DNA of 64,000 bases from Neobacillus mesonae (GTDB lineage: Bacteria > Bacillota > Bacilli > Paenibacillales > Paenibacillaceae), in assembly GCA_023715865.1 (NCBI GenBank), contig JAMBOW010000003.1, forward strand, positions 248,001 to 312,000, in the 5' to 3' direction. Below the pieces are notes generated by a model. The model did no database searches. It was not told the DNA's origin and saw only the letters and a program-made list of their open reading frames with translations. Both the position numbers and the translations under genes were made by a program. Each line of letters begins with the position of its first letter. The stretch's first letter is position 1. Of the stretch, positions 52,973 through 63,155 are shown piece by piece.

Positions 52973-53001
52973 TTAGACCGGCGAGAAGATGATCTGGTCA
53001 C
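52973..53001 (-). promoter_or_regulatory. Candidate ECF-type promoter of the sigma operon
   Basis: On the minus strand GTGACC and GTCTAA are separated by 17 bases, resembling ECF -35/-10 elements. Autoregulation is inferred. Confidence 0.4.
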
Positions 53002-53018
53002 TCTCTTATATAAAAAAA

Positions 53019-53056
53019 TAAAAAAGACGTGCTTCCTTCGTCGAATAAGGCACGCC
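53019..53056 (-). terminator. Terminator of the AraC-type regulator gene
   Basis: On the minus strand a GCGTGCCTT/AAGCACG stem is followed by TCTTTTTTATTTTTTT. Confidence 0.65.
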
Positions 53057-53073
53057 GTTTATTCATTTTAATT

Positions 53074-53943
53074 TTATATCGTATACTGCTTACGGAATTT
53101 GGTCGGCGAAATGCCGAGATGCCGGGTAAAGCAGTTTGAGAAATAGGGAGTATTCTCGAATCCGACCTGCACTGCAATTTCCGCGATCGGCCACTCCGTT
53201 TTTAACAGTAGCAGCTTGGCTTGCTCGAGACGGTATTTCTGCAAATATTCACCCGGAGTCACTCCATACACCTGCTTCATGCAGCGAGTAATGTAGTTAT
53301 AGTGGAAGTTGAAGGCATCTGTCAGCGTTTTGCTCGTAACTTCCGAACGATAGTGATTTCTGATATAGGATTCGACTTGTTCAGCAAGAGCAACGACCGG
53401 GCTGGCAAAGGCATCGTTCTGCCGTACATCCATCATTCGAAGCAGCTCCTCAAAGGTCTGCTGCTGAGTCCAAAAAGCACTGGATTGACGCTCTCTTTCG
53501 GCTGCATTGAGTTTCTTCATGAACCGGTAGGCCTGCTCAGGATAAGGAAGCGTCCATGACTTATGCAGATGAAGCATATAGGGAGAGGTCAGGAAGCGTT
53601 CATAGTGTGCATTTTGATTCATGAGATACGCTTCCTGTCCGGATTGCATCCATTCACCTACAGCTTGAAAATGAACCCAATAAAACTTTGTAGGCTCGGT
53701 TGTCTGTTCTACAGGATAATGATGCTTATCCGGCAGCAGCAGCAGTGTTTGCCCTGCCGTAAGTGCCCATGACTCCCCTTCTTCACCGATATGAAGACAT
53801 CCTGATTCCACAAGGATTAAATCGAACTTTCCCATGTTTTTTCGGTTCGGATGCTGATCTCCTGGCTCATAGTAGGTCTCGCCGCTCTCCAAGTAATAGG
53901 GCAGGGGAGGCGCAGCAAAATAAATATGTCCATTCCCGTCCAT
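53074..53943 (-). CDS. AraC family transcriptional regulator
   Basis: About 289 residues from the ATG at 53943 after AAGGAGC; frames further upstream lack a site. An N-terminal cupin sensor (about 20-150: FDLILVESGCLHIGEEGES and TAGQTLLLLPDKHHYPVE, then FYWVHFQA) is followed by a double helix-turn-helix (about 190-289: KTLTDAFNFHYNYITRCMKQ and IAEIAVQVGFENTPYFSNCF). It is divergent from the GH127 gene and probably activates it when a sugar binds the cupin. Confidence 0.93.
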   Translation of the reverse strand: MDGNGHIYFAAPPLPYYLESGETYYEPGDQHPNRKNMGKFDLILVESGCLHIGEEGESWALTAGQTLLLLPDKHHYPVEQTTEPTKFYWVHFQAVGEWMQSGQEAYLMNQNAHYERFLTSPYMLHLHKSWTLPYPEQAYRFMKKLNAAERERQSSAFWTQQQTFEELLRMMDVRQNDAFASPVVALAEQVESYIRNHYRSEVTSKTLTDAFNFHYNYITRCMKQVYGVTPGEYLQKYRLEQAKLLLLKTEWPIAEIAVQVGFENTPYFSNCFTRHLGISPTKFRKQYTI

Positions 53944-54086
53944 ATGCGTAAGCTCCTTATGCATGCTTGTGTGATATTTTATAAAAATCAGGTTGGTTTC
54001 ATCTATATTCCTGTTCCATTGTACCGCATAAAATAAAGTCAAACAGCAAAAGGATTCACCAATCCACAAAAAGAGGAGCGTACAAA

Positions 54087-56060
54087 ATGGGACAAATCGC
54101 AGGCATGGACAGAGTAAAGCCGGTATCCATGAAACAAGTGAGCATTAAAGATAGCTTCTGGAGCTATTATATAAATTTGGTTAGGGATGTCGTCGTGCCC
54201 TATCAATGGGAAGCAATCAACGACCGAGTAGAAGGAGCGGAGCGAAGCGGGGCAGTCAGCAATTTCAAAATTGCCGCCGGCCTTGAGGAAGGTGAGTTTT
54301 ACGGCTACATATTTCAGGATACGGATGTGGCAAAATGGCTGGAGGCAGTAGCCTACCTGCTCATGGAAAAGCAGGATGCGGATCTAGAAAGAATCGCGGA
54401 CGAAATGATCGATATTATTGAAAAAGCCCAGCAGTCGAGCGGCTATTTGAATACATATTTTACGATTAAAGAGCCTGACAACAAGTGGACAAATCTGGCT
54501 GAGGCACATGAGCTGTATACGGCAGGCCACATGATTGAGGCAGGGGTTGCGTACTATCAGGCAACCGGTAAACGCAAGCTGATGGACATTTGCTGTCGTA
54601 TGGCGGATGACATTTCGAAGGTGTTTGGTAACGGTCCTGGTCAAATCCCGGGTTATGACGGTCATCAGGAAATCGAACTCGCATTGGTAAAGCTGTATGA
54701 GACAACCGGTGACAGCAAGTATTTGGATTTAAGCCGATATTTTATCGACCAGCGGGGTCAGAAGCCAAGCTTCTTTGAGGCAGAGGCCGAGCGCAGAGGG
54801 TGGACTTCGATATGGAGCAATAACAAAATGCAGCTGGATGATGCCTACTTTCAGGCTCATAAGCCTGTACGAGAGCAGGATGTGGCGATAGGTCACGCGG
54901 TACGTGTCGTATACATGCTTTCCGGCATGGCGGATGTGGCGCGTGAGACGGGAGACACCTCTTTGTTTGAGGCCTGCCGTAGACTTTGGGACAATATTGT
55001 CTCTAAGCAAATGTATATTACGGGCGGTATCGGTTCGATGGCACAAGGGGAGGCTTTCTCTGTTGACTACGATTTGCCGAACGATACGGTTTATGCTGAG
55101 ACCTGCGCTTCCATCGGCCTGGTGTTCAGTGCACATCGTATGCTGCAGCTCGAACCGGACAGCCGCTATGCGGAAGTAATGGAACGTGCCCTCTACAATA
55201 CAGTCATTGCAGGAATGTCCCGGGACGGAAAAAGCTTCTTCTATGTGAATCCGCTCGAGGTTACGCCTGACGTGTGCAATGGACGGAATAAAAATTACAA
55301 CCATATTAAGCCCATTCGCCAAGAATGGTTCGGGTGCGCCTGCTGTCCACCGAATATCGCAAGGCTGCTGGCATCACTCGGTGAATATATCTATTCAGTG
55401 AAGGATAAGACTGTGTACACCCACCTGTTTATCGGCGGGGAAACAAAGCTCGACGTTTCTGGGGAACAGGTTACACTGAAGCAGCATTCAGAGATTCCTT
55501 GGGATGGAAAGGCAAGCTTTGAGATCCATGTTGAGCAGCCACTGCGTTTTCAATTGGCGCTCCGTATACCTGCATGGGCTGCGAACGTTCAGGTAAGGGT
55601 CAATGGCGAGATTAGTGATATTACAGGAACAATCGCGAACGGTTACGCTGTGATTGATCGTGTTTGGAGTGCGAACGACCGGGTCGAGCTCACGATGGAA
55701 ATGCCGATCCAGCGCGTTAGAAGCCATCCTCTGATCAAAGGGAATGCTGGCAAGGTTGCCTTACAGCGCGGACCGCTGGTGTACTGTATGGAAGAGGCGG
55801 ATAACGGACCTTTGCTGCAGCAGCTGATTTTGCCGCAGGAAAGTGACCTTCAGCTTGCCGATGATCAGGACACTGCAGGGGGCATTACAGCCATATCGGG
55901 TAAAGCCCTTAGAATAAATACGGCCGACTGGGGCGAGGCACTCTATCAGTTCGACGTACCCGTTTCGATGGAACAGGCAGCCATTAAATTTATTCCTTAT
56001 TACGCTTGGGCAAATCGAGGTATAGGCGAAATGTCCGTCTGGGTAAAAGAAAAGTTGTAA
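54087..56060 (+). CDS. GH127 beta-L-arabinofuranosidase-like protein
   Basis: A 657-residue enzyme without a signal peptide (AGAGGAGCG upstream). It has an (alpha/alpha)6 barrel (about 1-420) then beta-sandwich domains. The zinc/cysteine catalytic site of GH127 is recognisable: EWFGCACCPPNIARLL, with a preceding Glu segment DTVYAETCASIGL. Characterised members release L-arabinose from beta-linked arabinooligosaccharides of plant hydroxyproline-rich glycoproteins. The product would feed araBDA. Cytoplasmic action implies uptake of oligosaccharides. Confidence 0.9.
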   Translation: MGQIAGMDRVKPVSMKQVSIKDSFWSYYINLVRDVVVPYQWEAINDRVEGAERSGAVSNFKIAAGLEEGEFYGYIFQDTDVAKWLEAVAYLLMEKQDADLERIADEMIDIIEKAQQSSGYLNTYFTIKEPDNKWTNLAEAHELYTAGHMIEAGVAYYQATGKRKLMDICCRMADDISKVFGNGPGQIPGYDGHQEIELALVKLYETTGDSKYLDLSRYFIDQRGQKPSFFEAEAERRGWTSIWSNNKMQLDDAYFQAHKPVREQDVAIGHAVRVVYMLSGMADVARETGDTSLFEACRRLWDNIVSKQMYITGGIGSMAQGEAFSVDYDLPNDTVYAETCASIGLVFSAHRMLQLEPDSRYAEVMERALYNTVIAGMSRDGKSFFYVNPLEVTPDVCNGRNKNYNHIKPIRQEWFGCACCPPNIARLLASLGEYIYSVKDKTVYTHLFIGGETKLDVSGEQVTLKQHSEIPWDGKASFEIHVEQPLRFQLALRIPAWAANVQVRVNGEISDITGTIANGYAVIDRVWSANDRVELTMEMPIQRVRSHPLIKGNAGKVALQRGPLVYCMEEADNGPLLQQLILPQESDLQLADDQDTAGGITAISGKALRINTADWGEALYQFDVPVSMEQAAIKFIPYYAWANRGIGEMSVWVKEKL

Positions 56061-56073
56061 TATACGGAAGCAA

Positions 56074-56100
56074 AAAAGCCGGATCATGCGATCCGGCTTT
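56074..56100. terminator. Bidirectional terminator between GH127 and GH42
   Basis: Perfect arms AAAGCCGGATC and GATCCGGCTTT around ATGC. Confidence 0.9.
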
Positions 56101-56105
56101 AGATT

Positions 56106-58133
56106 TTAATTTTTAGCTTTATAGAAGCTGGATATGTCCAATATTTCTACTCCGTACGGAGGCAAGGTCAGATGGGATGACTGTTCGCTTCGGCTCAACA
56201 GGCTGAAATAGGATTGTCCTAGATCAACAGAAGCCTCCTGCCTGCTTAAATTGAGCACAAACAGATAAGCCTTCGTGTCGTCTTGTCGTATGGACAACTG
56301 GATGCCCTCAGGTAACCCGATATAGAAGGGAATATTCGCTGCACCTGCTGCTTCTTTGATCAGCTCTTCCATATAAGCATCATCAGGCTGAGTTCCGACA
56401 TAATAGACGGTTCCTTCACCGAAGCTGTTCCTTGTAACCGCAGGCACACCCTCGTAAAAATCATCCGCATACCATGCGATGGCTTCAGCCGTGACTGGCT
56501 CAAGCAGATCATTCCACTGGGTACACGTGAACTGTTCCTGACGGCTATTGCGTATGGTATGAATGTCATTTCCAATTGGGTCGTATTCCGTTACTGTAAC
56601 ACCGGCACATTTGGACAGCAGAGCAGGGAGAGGCAGCATATGACACACGCTCAACGTATCTTTCACACCTGAACGCTCTGTGAGGATGACGGTTCCGCCA
56701 GATGCTGCAAATTGCTCGATTCTTCCTGCAAGCTTGTCATCGATGAGATATAGATGAGGAGCAAGGATCATTTTATATCCGTCCAGATCTTCATCGGTAT
56801 GAATGACATCCACACCGAGGCCCAGCTTCGTTAATGCCTTATGCCATGCTTTCATATTCTCGTAATAATCGAAGCCTTCGACCGGCTGCTGATTGCGGAG
56901 CGCAACCAGCTGATCGCTGGAATAAAGTATGGCAATATCATTGCGAAGAGAGGTTCCCTCAAGTTGCACGGCCACATGGTTCACTTCTTCGCAGAGCCTC
57001 GCAAACTCATCAAATCTTCGTCCCGGTACATTACTGTGGTCGATGAGCCCGTGCCAGAACTGCTCCGCTCCCTGAAGGGCGCTTCTCCAGCGGAAATGAA
57101 CGACGGTATCGGCTCCGCGTGCGATGGTCTGCCAGGAAAATGCCCGGATAAATCCAGGGTAGGGTGTCCGCCAATTCGGAAACCAACAGCCCGGAGGTCC
57201 GCTAAGTTGCTCCATAATCCAGAAGTTACGACGCTTGATGCCACGGGTGAGATCAAGCGATAGAGCTCCGCTGTAAGGTCCGGTTGTCGTTTTATCAGGC
57301 GACGTATTCGGATAATAATCAAAGGAAGCGAAGTCGAGCTCAGCTCCAATGAGATGAATATCCATTTTCTGCGGATAGCTGTGAAAGTTATGCGTAATGA
57401 AATGACCTGGAGCATACTGACGAATCACTTCAATCTGCTCATGCTGAAAGGTCTGCGCTGACTCAGACTGAAAACGGTGATAGTCCAGCAGGAAGGACGG
57501 ATTTTGAAAAGATGTTCCTCCAAGCGGGGTCGTAATCTGGCTCCATTCGCTGTATTCACCGCTCCAAACCACGGTCCCCCATGCGAGGTTCAACGCTTCT
57601 AGCGTGCTGTACTTTGCCTTCACCCATTCCTGGAACCGCTGGCTGCAGGATTCGCAGTGACATTCCAGCAGCCAATACTCGTTGTCGATTTGCCAGCCGC
57701 AAACCGCGGGATGCATGGAGTAGTGCTTGGCAAGCTCTTTGACGATTCGAGTGCTGTACTGAAGAAGGGAGGGGCTGTTAAAGCAGCGATGTCCTCGAAC
57801 GCCGGGATGGACCAGGTCGCCATTATCTTTAATGGGCAAAATATCGGAATGCATGCTTGTAAGCCAGCGCGGCGGTGTGTTGGTCGGTGTACCGATGACT
57901 ACTTGCATGTCATGCCGGTGGAATATATCTATCGCACGGTCAAGCCAGGCAAAATCAAACTGGCCGTCTCTTGGCTCCAAACGGCTCCAGGCAAACTCTG
58001 CGACTCGGATGATCTTAACACCGGTTTGCTGCATAAGCGCTGCATCCTGTTCCCAGAGTGTTTCATCCCACTGTTCAGGGTAATAATCAACGCCCACTTG
58101 AAGGGATGAGAAGACTTTAGTTGATTCAGACAT
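56106..58133 (-). CDS. GH42 beta-galactosidase (or alpha-L-arabinopyranosidase)
   Basis: A 675-residue intracellular GH42 enzyme. It has a TIM barrel (about 1-390) with VGVDYYPEQWDETLWEQD, the acid/base Glu in GWQIDNEYWLLECHCESC and the nucleophile Glu in NFWIMEQLSGPPGC. The zinc-site cysteines CHCESC are present. A glutamine-amidotransferase-like domain and a beta domain follow. GH42 enzymes cleave beta-galactosides of pectic galactan or arabinogalactan. With the convergent GH127 gene, use of arabinogalactan or similar side chains is suggested. Confidence 0.93.
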   Translation of the reverse strand: MSESTKVFSSLQVGVDYYPEQWDETLWEQDAALMQQTGVKIIRVAEFAWSRLEPRDGQFDFAWLDRAIDIFHRHDMQVVIGTPTNTPPRWLTSMHSDILPIKDNGDLVHPGVRGHRCFNSPSLLQYSTRIVKELAKHYSMHPAVCGWQIDNEYWLLECHCESCSQRFQEWVKAKYSTLEALNLAWGTVVWSGEYSEWSQITTPLGGTSFQNPSFLLDYHRFQSESAQTFQHEQIEVIRQYAPGHFITHNFHSYPQKMDIHLIGAELDFASFDYYPNTSPDKTTTGPYSGALSLDLTRGIKRRNFWIMEQLSGPPGCWFPNWRTPYPGFIRAFSWQTIARGADTVVHFRWRSALQGAEQFWHGLIDHSNVPGRRFDEFARLCEEVNHVAVQLEGTSLRNDIAILYSSDQLVALRNQQPVEGFDYYENMKAWHKALTKLGLGVDVIHTDEDLDGYKMILAPHLYLIDDKLAGRIEQFAASGGTVILTERSGVKDTLSVCHMLPLPALLSKCAGVTVTEYDPIGNDIHTIRNSRQEQFTCTQWNDLLEPVTAEAIAWYADDFYEGVPAVTRNSFGEGTVYYVGTQPDDAYMEELIKEAAGAANIPFYIGLPEGIQLSIRQDDTKAYLFVLNLSRQEASVDLGQSYFSLLSRSEQSSHLTLPPYGVEILDISSFYKAKN

Positions 58134-58263
58134 AGAAGTTCCTCTTTTCCATACGGATTCTTGATAACTTATCTTCTATACTAAAGGTTACAGGAGAGAG
58201 GCTCTTGCAGCATTTTAGCGTGAAACATCATTATCTTGCCTTTAATGCCACTAAAAAAACAAA

Positions 58264-58293
58264 CCCGGTGCCTTCTAACTAAGAAGGACCGGG
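58264..58293 (-). terminator. Terminator of the ferredoxin-NADP reductase gene
   Basis: CCCGGT-CCTTCT and AGAAGG-ACCGGG arms with small bulges; on the minus strand a T-rich tract follows. Confidence 0.75.
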
Positions 58294-58302
58294 CTTTCTA
58301 TA

Positions 58303-59349
58303 TTAATGGGCGTGATCTTCCACCACACCAAGCTGTTTGTTTTTCTCTTTGAATTTTGCATTATGAGAAGAGACATAGGCTACTTTATCTGCTTCAGGCT
58401 CAATATAAAGCTTAGCTCCGTTAAGTGCTTTTACTGCATCTGTGAACGTACCGGCAATCAGACGAACCTTACTGTCATGATCTACGAAGTCGCCTGCAGC
58501 AAATACGCCGGGGATGCTGGTGTTCATGCTGTTTCCTACTTTGCATGTCCAATCACCCATCTCCAGTCCCCATTCTCTGAGCGGACCAAAATTGTATCGC
58601 ATTCCATGATTAACGATGACCGCATCAACTTCAATCCGTTCCTGCTCGCCAGTCTCAACATGACGAATGCTGACTTCGTTAATATCGGTTCCATTTGCGC
58701 TATGTAGTGCATCAATCGCATAAGGTGTACGTACATTACAGGAGGATTCCTTCATTTTACCAACATTGCGTTCATGTCCGCCAAACTGGTCGCGCCGATG
58801 GACCACAGTGAGGCTTTTAGCAATAGGCTCAAGTGCATTTGCCCAATCAACAGCGGAGTCTCCGCCTCCGGAGATGAGCACTCGCTTGCCGCGGAATACT
58901 TCAAGCTCCTGCACCGTATAGTGTAAATTGCTCACTTCGTAACGGTCTGCTCCTTCTATCTCCAGCTTCGCCATCTCCAGAATCCCATAGCCGATGGCAA
59001 GTACAACCGTCTTGGTCCAGTGGCGCTCGCCTGTCCCTGATGTCAGAATGATAGTTCCGTCCGGCTGATGCTCTAGGCCCGTGATATGCTGGCCGAGTAC
59101 GATGGTAGGATCGAACGTGGTAGCCTGCTGAACCAGTTGTTTAATGAGATCTTTGCCAAGAGTTGGTGTTAGGCCGCCGACATCCCAGATCATCTTCTCA
59201 GGATAGACCAGAATTCTGCCGCCGAGCTCTTCTCTAGCTTCAATCAGCTTTGTCTTCAAATCTCTCATTCCGCTGTAAAAAGCGGTATACATACCGGCAG
59301 GTCCACCACCGATGACCGTCACATCATATAATTCAAGCTGTTCGCTCAT
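58303..59349 (-). CDS. Ferredoxin/flavodoxin-NADP+ reductase (YumC-type, thioredoxin-reductase-like)
   Basis: A 348-residue FAD protein. The FAD site is [17 protein letters not shown], the NADP site is [17 protein letters not shown], and the second FAD motif is [17 protein letters not shown]. It lacks the CxxC of thioredoxin reductases, placing it with YumC-type ferredoxin-NADP reductases. It would shuttle electrons between NADPH and ferredoxin or flavodoxin. A C-terminal extension of about 30 residues is typical. Just downstream of YesN on the same strand but separated by about 100 bases. Confidence 0.92.
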   Translation of the reverse strand: MSEQLELYDVTVIGGGPAGMYTAFYSGMRDLKTKLIEAREELGGRILVYPEKMIWDVGGLTPTLGKDLIKQLVQQATTFDPTIVLGQHITGLEHQPDGTIILTSGTGERHWTKTVVLAIGYGILEMAKLEIEGADRYEVSNLHYTVQELEVFRGKRVLISGGGDSAVDWANALEPIAKSLTVVHRRDQFGGHERNVGKMKESSCNVRTPYAIDALHSANGTDINEVSIRHVETGEQERIEVDAVIVNHGMRYNFGPLREWGLEMGDWTCKVGNSMNTSIPGVFAAGDFVDHDSKVRLIAGTFTDAVKALNGAKLYIEPEADKVAYVSSHNAKFKEKNKQLGVVEDHAH

Positions 59350-59450
59350 AATTTACGTTCCTTCTTTCCGCATAGTCAGTTGAACAATTGCCTATCGGTT
59401 AATCTCCGACTATTATAATTGATAACGATTCTCATCGTCAATTACTATCT

Positions 59451-61073
59451 TTACGAGCTGTCGGCTAAACCCCGCTTTGACTTGCGATATTCGCTTGGTG
59501 TGCAGCCGACATCCTGCTTGAAGAGCTTCGAGAAATAGGGATAGTTCGAGTACCCGACTTTGCCTGCAATAGTATAGACGGATAACGAAGTGTTTTCCAG
59601 CAGCAGCCGTGCTGTGTTAATTCGTACCTGAATGATGTAAGCTCCAAGGGGGATGCCGGTCTCTTTCTTAAATATTCTCGCCAAATAATCGGGATTCAGA
59701 TAGACGATTTCGGCAAGGCTGTTTCGGGTGAGCTCCTCTCCGCAATGCTTCTGAATATGCTGTTTGATCTCCTCCACAACGGAGTCCTGCTGAGCTGCGT
59801 AATGCCGGTATTTTGCCGCAGTTGTCACAAGATAATCGATGTACTTCTCCATATCTTCTACGGAATAGAGGGAATGAACATATAATTGGTCATTTGTTTT
59901 GCCCGTGTACAGCTTGTGGGCCTGAATTTCCTTCGTCTTTAAGTAAGAGTAAACGAGCTGAATCATGTCCAAGCGAAAGAGGCTGAGGACAGAGGTGTTA
60001 AGAAGCCGGCCCTGTTCGTTTGAGAGAAGGCTCTGCAGACAGCTTTTTGCCTCCCTAAGAAAGGATTCAGGATCATCCTTGGACAGCCAGTGTTCGAGCC
60101 GTGTCAGATCAGGACCATGATAAGCGGAATTCTCCTCAATTCGTGAATAATGCTCTAAATAAAGCGTTTGATTACGGTGCTTGATGACATCCTCGTTCAT
60201 GCGCAGCAGATCCCTAATTCCTTGATGAACCTCTGACAGAGCCGAGGAGGTGCCGATACAGCAGGAAGCATCACATTTTAAGAAACGGTTCGCTTTTTGA
60301 ATAAAGGAGCTGCAGGCAGATTCGATCAGAGCTTGATCTGGAGCAGAGTTCCATTTGAGCATAGTGAGATAGTGATTATCCTTGACCTCGAGTACCGTTT
60401 CGACCGTGTGGGAGGGGTGCTGGAACAACTCAGTGAGTACATTATGAAAGGCGTAGTTAAACAGGTCCTTGTCTTCCTTGCCCAGGCTTTGGTCATGGGG
60501 ATAGATGGAGATGAACAGGGGGACGAAGATATCGGACAGATCATAGGGCAGACTCTGCTCCTTGATTGCTTCTGCAAGTGATGCCGAGCCGGGAGCCGTT
60601 TTCTTCTCCATAATCAGCTGTCTCCAGAAATGCTCAACGATTTTACGCTGATTTTTTTGCCAGAGAACCCCCTCCTGTATGGCAGCCTGATTGATCCGCT
60701 GTTCCTTCGCTTTATATATTGCTTTGGACAGGATCAACGTAAGCTTGTCGAAGGCAATGGGCTTAAGAAAATAATCAAAGCTTTGCAGTTCTATCGCTTT
60801 TTGCGCGTAATTAAAGTCCGCATAGTTGGTTAGAAAAATCGTCTGTACCGGATATTGTTCCTCTCGGATCCATGCGAGCAGCTCCAGCCCGCTGCCCTGG
60901 GGCATCTCGATATCACATATTAGGATTTCGACCTCATGCTTAATGAAGATCTCCCTGGCCTGGGCAATATTATAAGCTGTAAAGACCTGATGGATGGAAA
61001 GGGCATCCCAGTCGATTTTTTGTTCCAGTGCGGCAACGACAAAATAATCATCGTCCACAAGCAATACATTCAT
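59451..61073 (-). CDS. YesN-type response regulator (REC plus AraC output)
   Basis: About 540 residues from the ATG at 61073 with AAAGGAGCAGG upstream; an in-frame start at 61148 overlaps the kinase gene without a site. The receiver (1-120) has VLLVDDDYFVVAALEQ and the phospho-Asp in ILICDIEMPQGSG. A long helical linker follows, then an AraC-type DNA-binding domain (about 440-540: SLAEIVYLNPDYLARIFKK, then TIAGKVGYSNYPYFSKLF). It pairs with the upstream YesM-type kinase and is oriented away from the sugar permease operon, its likely target. Confidence 0.93.
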   Translation of the reverse strand: MNVLLVDDDYFVVAALEQKIDWDALSIHQVFTAYNIAQAREIFIKHEVEILICDIEMPQGSGLELLAWIREEQYPVQTIFLTNYADFNYAQKAIELQSFDYFLKPIAFDKLTLILSKAIYKAKEQRINQAAIQEGVLWQKNQRKIVEHFWRQLIMEKKTAPGSASLAEAIKEQSLPYDLSDIFVPLFISIYPHDQSLGKEDKDLFNYAFHNVLTELFQHPSHTVETVLEVKDNHYLTMLKWNSAPDQALIESACSSFIQKANRFLKCDASCCIGTSSALSEVHQGIRDLLRMNEDVIKHRNQTLYLEHYSRIEENSAYHGPDLTRLEHWLSKDDPESFLREAKSCLQSLLSNEQGRLLNTSVLSLFRLDMIQLVYSYLKTKEIQAHKLYTGKTNDQLYVHSLYSVEDMEKYIDYLVTTAAKYRHYAAQQDSVVEEIKQHIQKHCGEELTRNSLAEIVYLNPDYLARIFKKETGIPLGAYIIQVRINTARLLLENTSLSVYTIAGKVGYSNYPYFSKLFKQDVGCTPSEYRKSKRGLADSS

Positions 61074-61098
61074 GTTACACCTGCTCCTTTCGCTAATG

Positions 61099-62829
61099 TC
61101 AGGCTCGTGAGGCCTGCGGCAGAATGAGCGTAATGCAGGCTCCGCCATGCGCTCCGTTGGAAAATTCCGTTATGGCATCACCATCGTACAGTGACTCCAG
61201 CCGCTTCAGCGTGTTCATGATTCCGATTCTGCTTCCTCCGTCTCTCTCGAGGGGGAGTCCCGATCTCAGCCGTTCCAATATTTCTACTGGAAATCCAGGA
61301 CCGGAATCCTCTATAACCACCTTCAGTGCGAGTATATCATTCGTGCTTTCATGCTCCAGTCTGAGCAGAATTTGCAGCTTGTTATCCCTTGAAACGGCAT
61401 ACTTTACCGCGTTCTCGATAAAAGTCTGAAGCACCAGAGGGGGAAGCGTCATATCCTGTATGGCCTCGCTTTGGATTACTTCGTAATTCAAAGCATTTCT
61501 GTACCGGTGCTTTTGTATTTCTAGGTAGGTTTTCACGTGCTCTAACTCATCTGCAAGACGAACAAAATTACCGTCGTTCTGGAAAATATACCGGAAATAC
61601 GAGGAGGTGGAGAGAGCCATATACTCAATTTCTTTGTACATTTGCATTTGGGCCATGCTGTAGATATTGGTCAGGCAGTTTAGAAAGAAATGCGGCCTGA
61701 TTTGCATTTTCATATATTCCAGCTGCACCTGCTGCTTTGAGAGCTCCTGTTCATACATATCGATTTTGATTTGCTTGATCTGTTCGATAAGATTTCTGTA
61801 CTGCAGCCCAGCCTGTGTAAGCTCTACGATGGGACTGCTTGTGAAATCAAGCGGTTCGCTGCTGGTTTCCTCTAATCTCGTCAGGTTTCTGGAGAAATAT
61901 TGGATCGGCTTCAACACCCTGTTTTTGAAATAGAGCACCACGATAATAAGAGAACAGGCTACGATTACAAAAAGAAGCAGAATGAGCAGTTGTGCGACCA
62001 TAATTTTCTCGAAGGCGCCAAACTCAATAATCATCTGTACATTAATGGTTGAATCGGTGAAGGCTTTGCTGACAGTGGTTCTGGGACCTGAAAAGAAGGG
62101 GAAAGTGAATCCGGACCCTCCGGCCTGTTGAACATCTGATGGCGGACTGGACAAAATGTTTCCATCCTGATCGACCAATGTGGAAAATCCGTTTTTTCCT
62201 AAATTAATCTGTCTTAGAGGCGCAATGAGATCGTCCGCAGATATAAGGCACAGCAGATACTGCTCATGATAAGGCACGATATTAACAATGTAGTACTCAT
62301 CCTGTATGAGAATAGGTGTCCAGTTGGAATAGAATTTCTCATAGACGTTTGGGTCGCTGGTATAACTGACCATTTGCTGCCCGAGCTCTTGGTATTTCGG
62401 ATAAGATATGCTCATCGGTGCATAGTTGCGGAGCAGTTTTTCTTCCTTGGAATAATAGAAAAAGTTGTACTCAGGCCCGTAGTTTTTTTGCAGCTCGGTG
62501 TACCGCTTTCGCAGGTTTTCATTTGCTTTAAGGAATTCACCATAATGACGTGCTTTTTCTTCTGATTTTAAGGCTTCGATATTATCATCATTGGCAAGGG
62601 TCCAGCCCATGTAATGGTTGATATAATTGAAGTCATGATTAATTCTTGTTAAATAAAGGTCGGCCGTATCCTGAAGGTAGCGTGTGGACTGCTGCTTGAC
62701 GATGGATATAGAGATCATGCTGATGGCAAGATCCAGGACAAGGGCTGATATCGTGATGAGAAGCGTGATTTTGATATAGTGGCGGATGGGATGCGCCTTG
62801 CGGGGAGCAGGCTTTATAACCATATCCAT
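61099..62829 (-). CDS. YesM-type sensor histidine kinase
   Basis: About 576 residues from the ATG at 62829; a TTG two codons earlier is possible. One N-terminal helix (about 20-42) and a second (about 285-308) flank an extracytoplasmic sensor of Cache type (LYLTRINHDFNYINHYMGW). A HAMP-like segment follows, then the His_kinase motif YMKMQIRPHFFLNCLTNIYS (phospho-His) and a HATPase domain with ENAVKYAVSRDNK and DSGPGFPVEI. Such kinases control uptake of plant polysaccharide-derived sugars. It lies 25 bases upstream of YesN. Confidence 0.93.
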   Translation of the reverse strand: MDMVIKPAPRKAHPIRHYIKITLLITISALVLDLAISMISISIVKQQSTRYLQDTADLYLTRINHDFNYINHYMGWTLANDDNIEALKSEEKARHYGEFLKANENLRKRYTELQKNYGPEYNFFYYSKEEKLLRNYAPMSISYPKYQELGQQMVSYTSDPNVYEKFYSNWTPILIQDEYYIVNIVPYHEQYLLCLISADDLIAPLRQINLGKNGFSTLVDQDGNILSSPPSDVQQAGGSGFTFPFFSGPRTTVSKAFTDSTINVQMIIEFGAFEKIMVAQLLILLLFVIVACSLIIVVLYFKNRVLKPIQYFSRNLTRLEETSSEPLDFTSSPIVELTQAGLQYRNLIEQIKQIKIDMYEQELSKQQVQLEYMKMQIRPHFFLNCLTNIYSMAQMQMYKEIEYMALSTSSYFRYIFQNDGNFVRLADELEHVKTYLEIQKHRYRNALNYEVIQSEAIQDMTLPPLVLQTFIENAVKYAVSRDNKLQILLRLEHESTNDILALKVVIEDSGPGFPVEILERLRSGLPLERDGGSRIGIMNTLKRLESLYDGDAITEFSNGAHGGACITLILPQASRA

Positions 62830-62858
62830 CGTCAAGATTCCTTTCCTGACGCTTTAAA

Positions 62859-62872
62859 TGTAAGCGTTTTAT
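62859..62872. promoter_or_regulatory. cre-like site upstream of the YesM gene
   Basis: TGTAAGCGTTTTAT resembles the CcpA site TGWAANCGNTNWCA, with departures at the 3' end. It would allow carbon catabolite repression; binding is inferred. Confidence 0.45.
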
Positions 62873-63110
62873 TATATAGTACTGATATTATAAATCCTCT
62901 CTCTGCAAAAGAACATGGCTGACCGGGTGATTTAGAATAAAGTCCGGATAGTGCAAGATCAGGTCTGTTTCCTCCTATAATTCAAAGTCCCATACAGGGC
63001 TGTCCGCAGCAATCAGGTAAGAGAAAGGTCCGAATTATCATCTTATGAAGTCCACAAAGCGAATGGAGCTGCGGCGTATACTCATGACATGAAATAAAAG
63101 AACCCAAATA

Positions 63111-63124
63111 TGAAAGCGCTTGTT
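63111..63124. promoter_or_regulatory. cre-like site upstream of the sugar permease gene
   Basis: TGAAAGCGCTTGTT matches the first ten positions of a typical cre (TGAAAGCGCT) but not its CA end. It lies about 40 bases before the permease start. Confidence 0.45.
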
Positions 63125-63155
63125 GTGTAGAAATGTTCAGAAAGGGGAGCGTCTG

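Noticed and set aside
54729-55322. Long antisense open frame opposite GH127
   Set aside because: Composition follows the GH127 gene on the other strand; no ribosome binding site.
57620-58109. Open frames opposite the N-terminal part of GH42
   Set aside because: Shadow frames of a well-supported gene.
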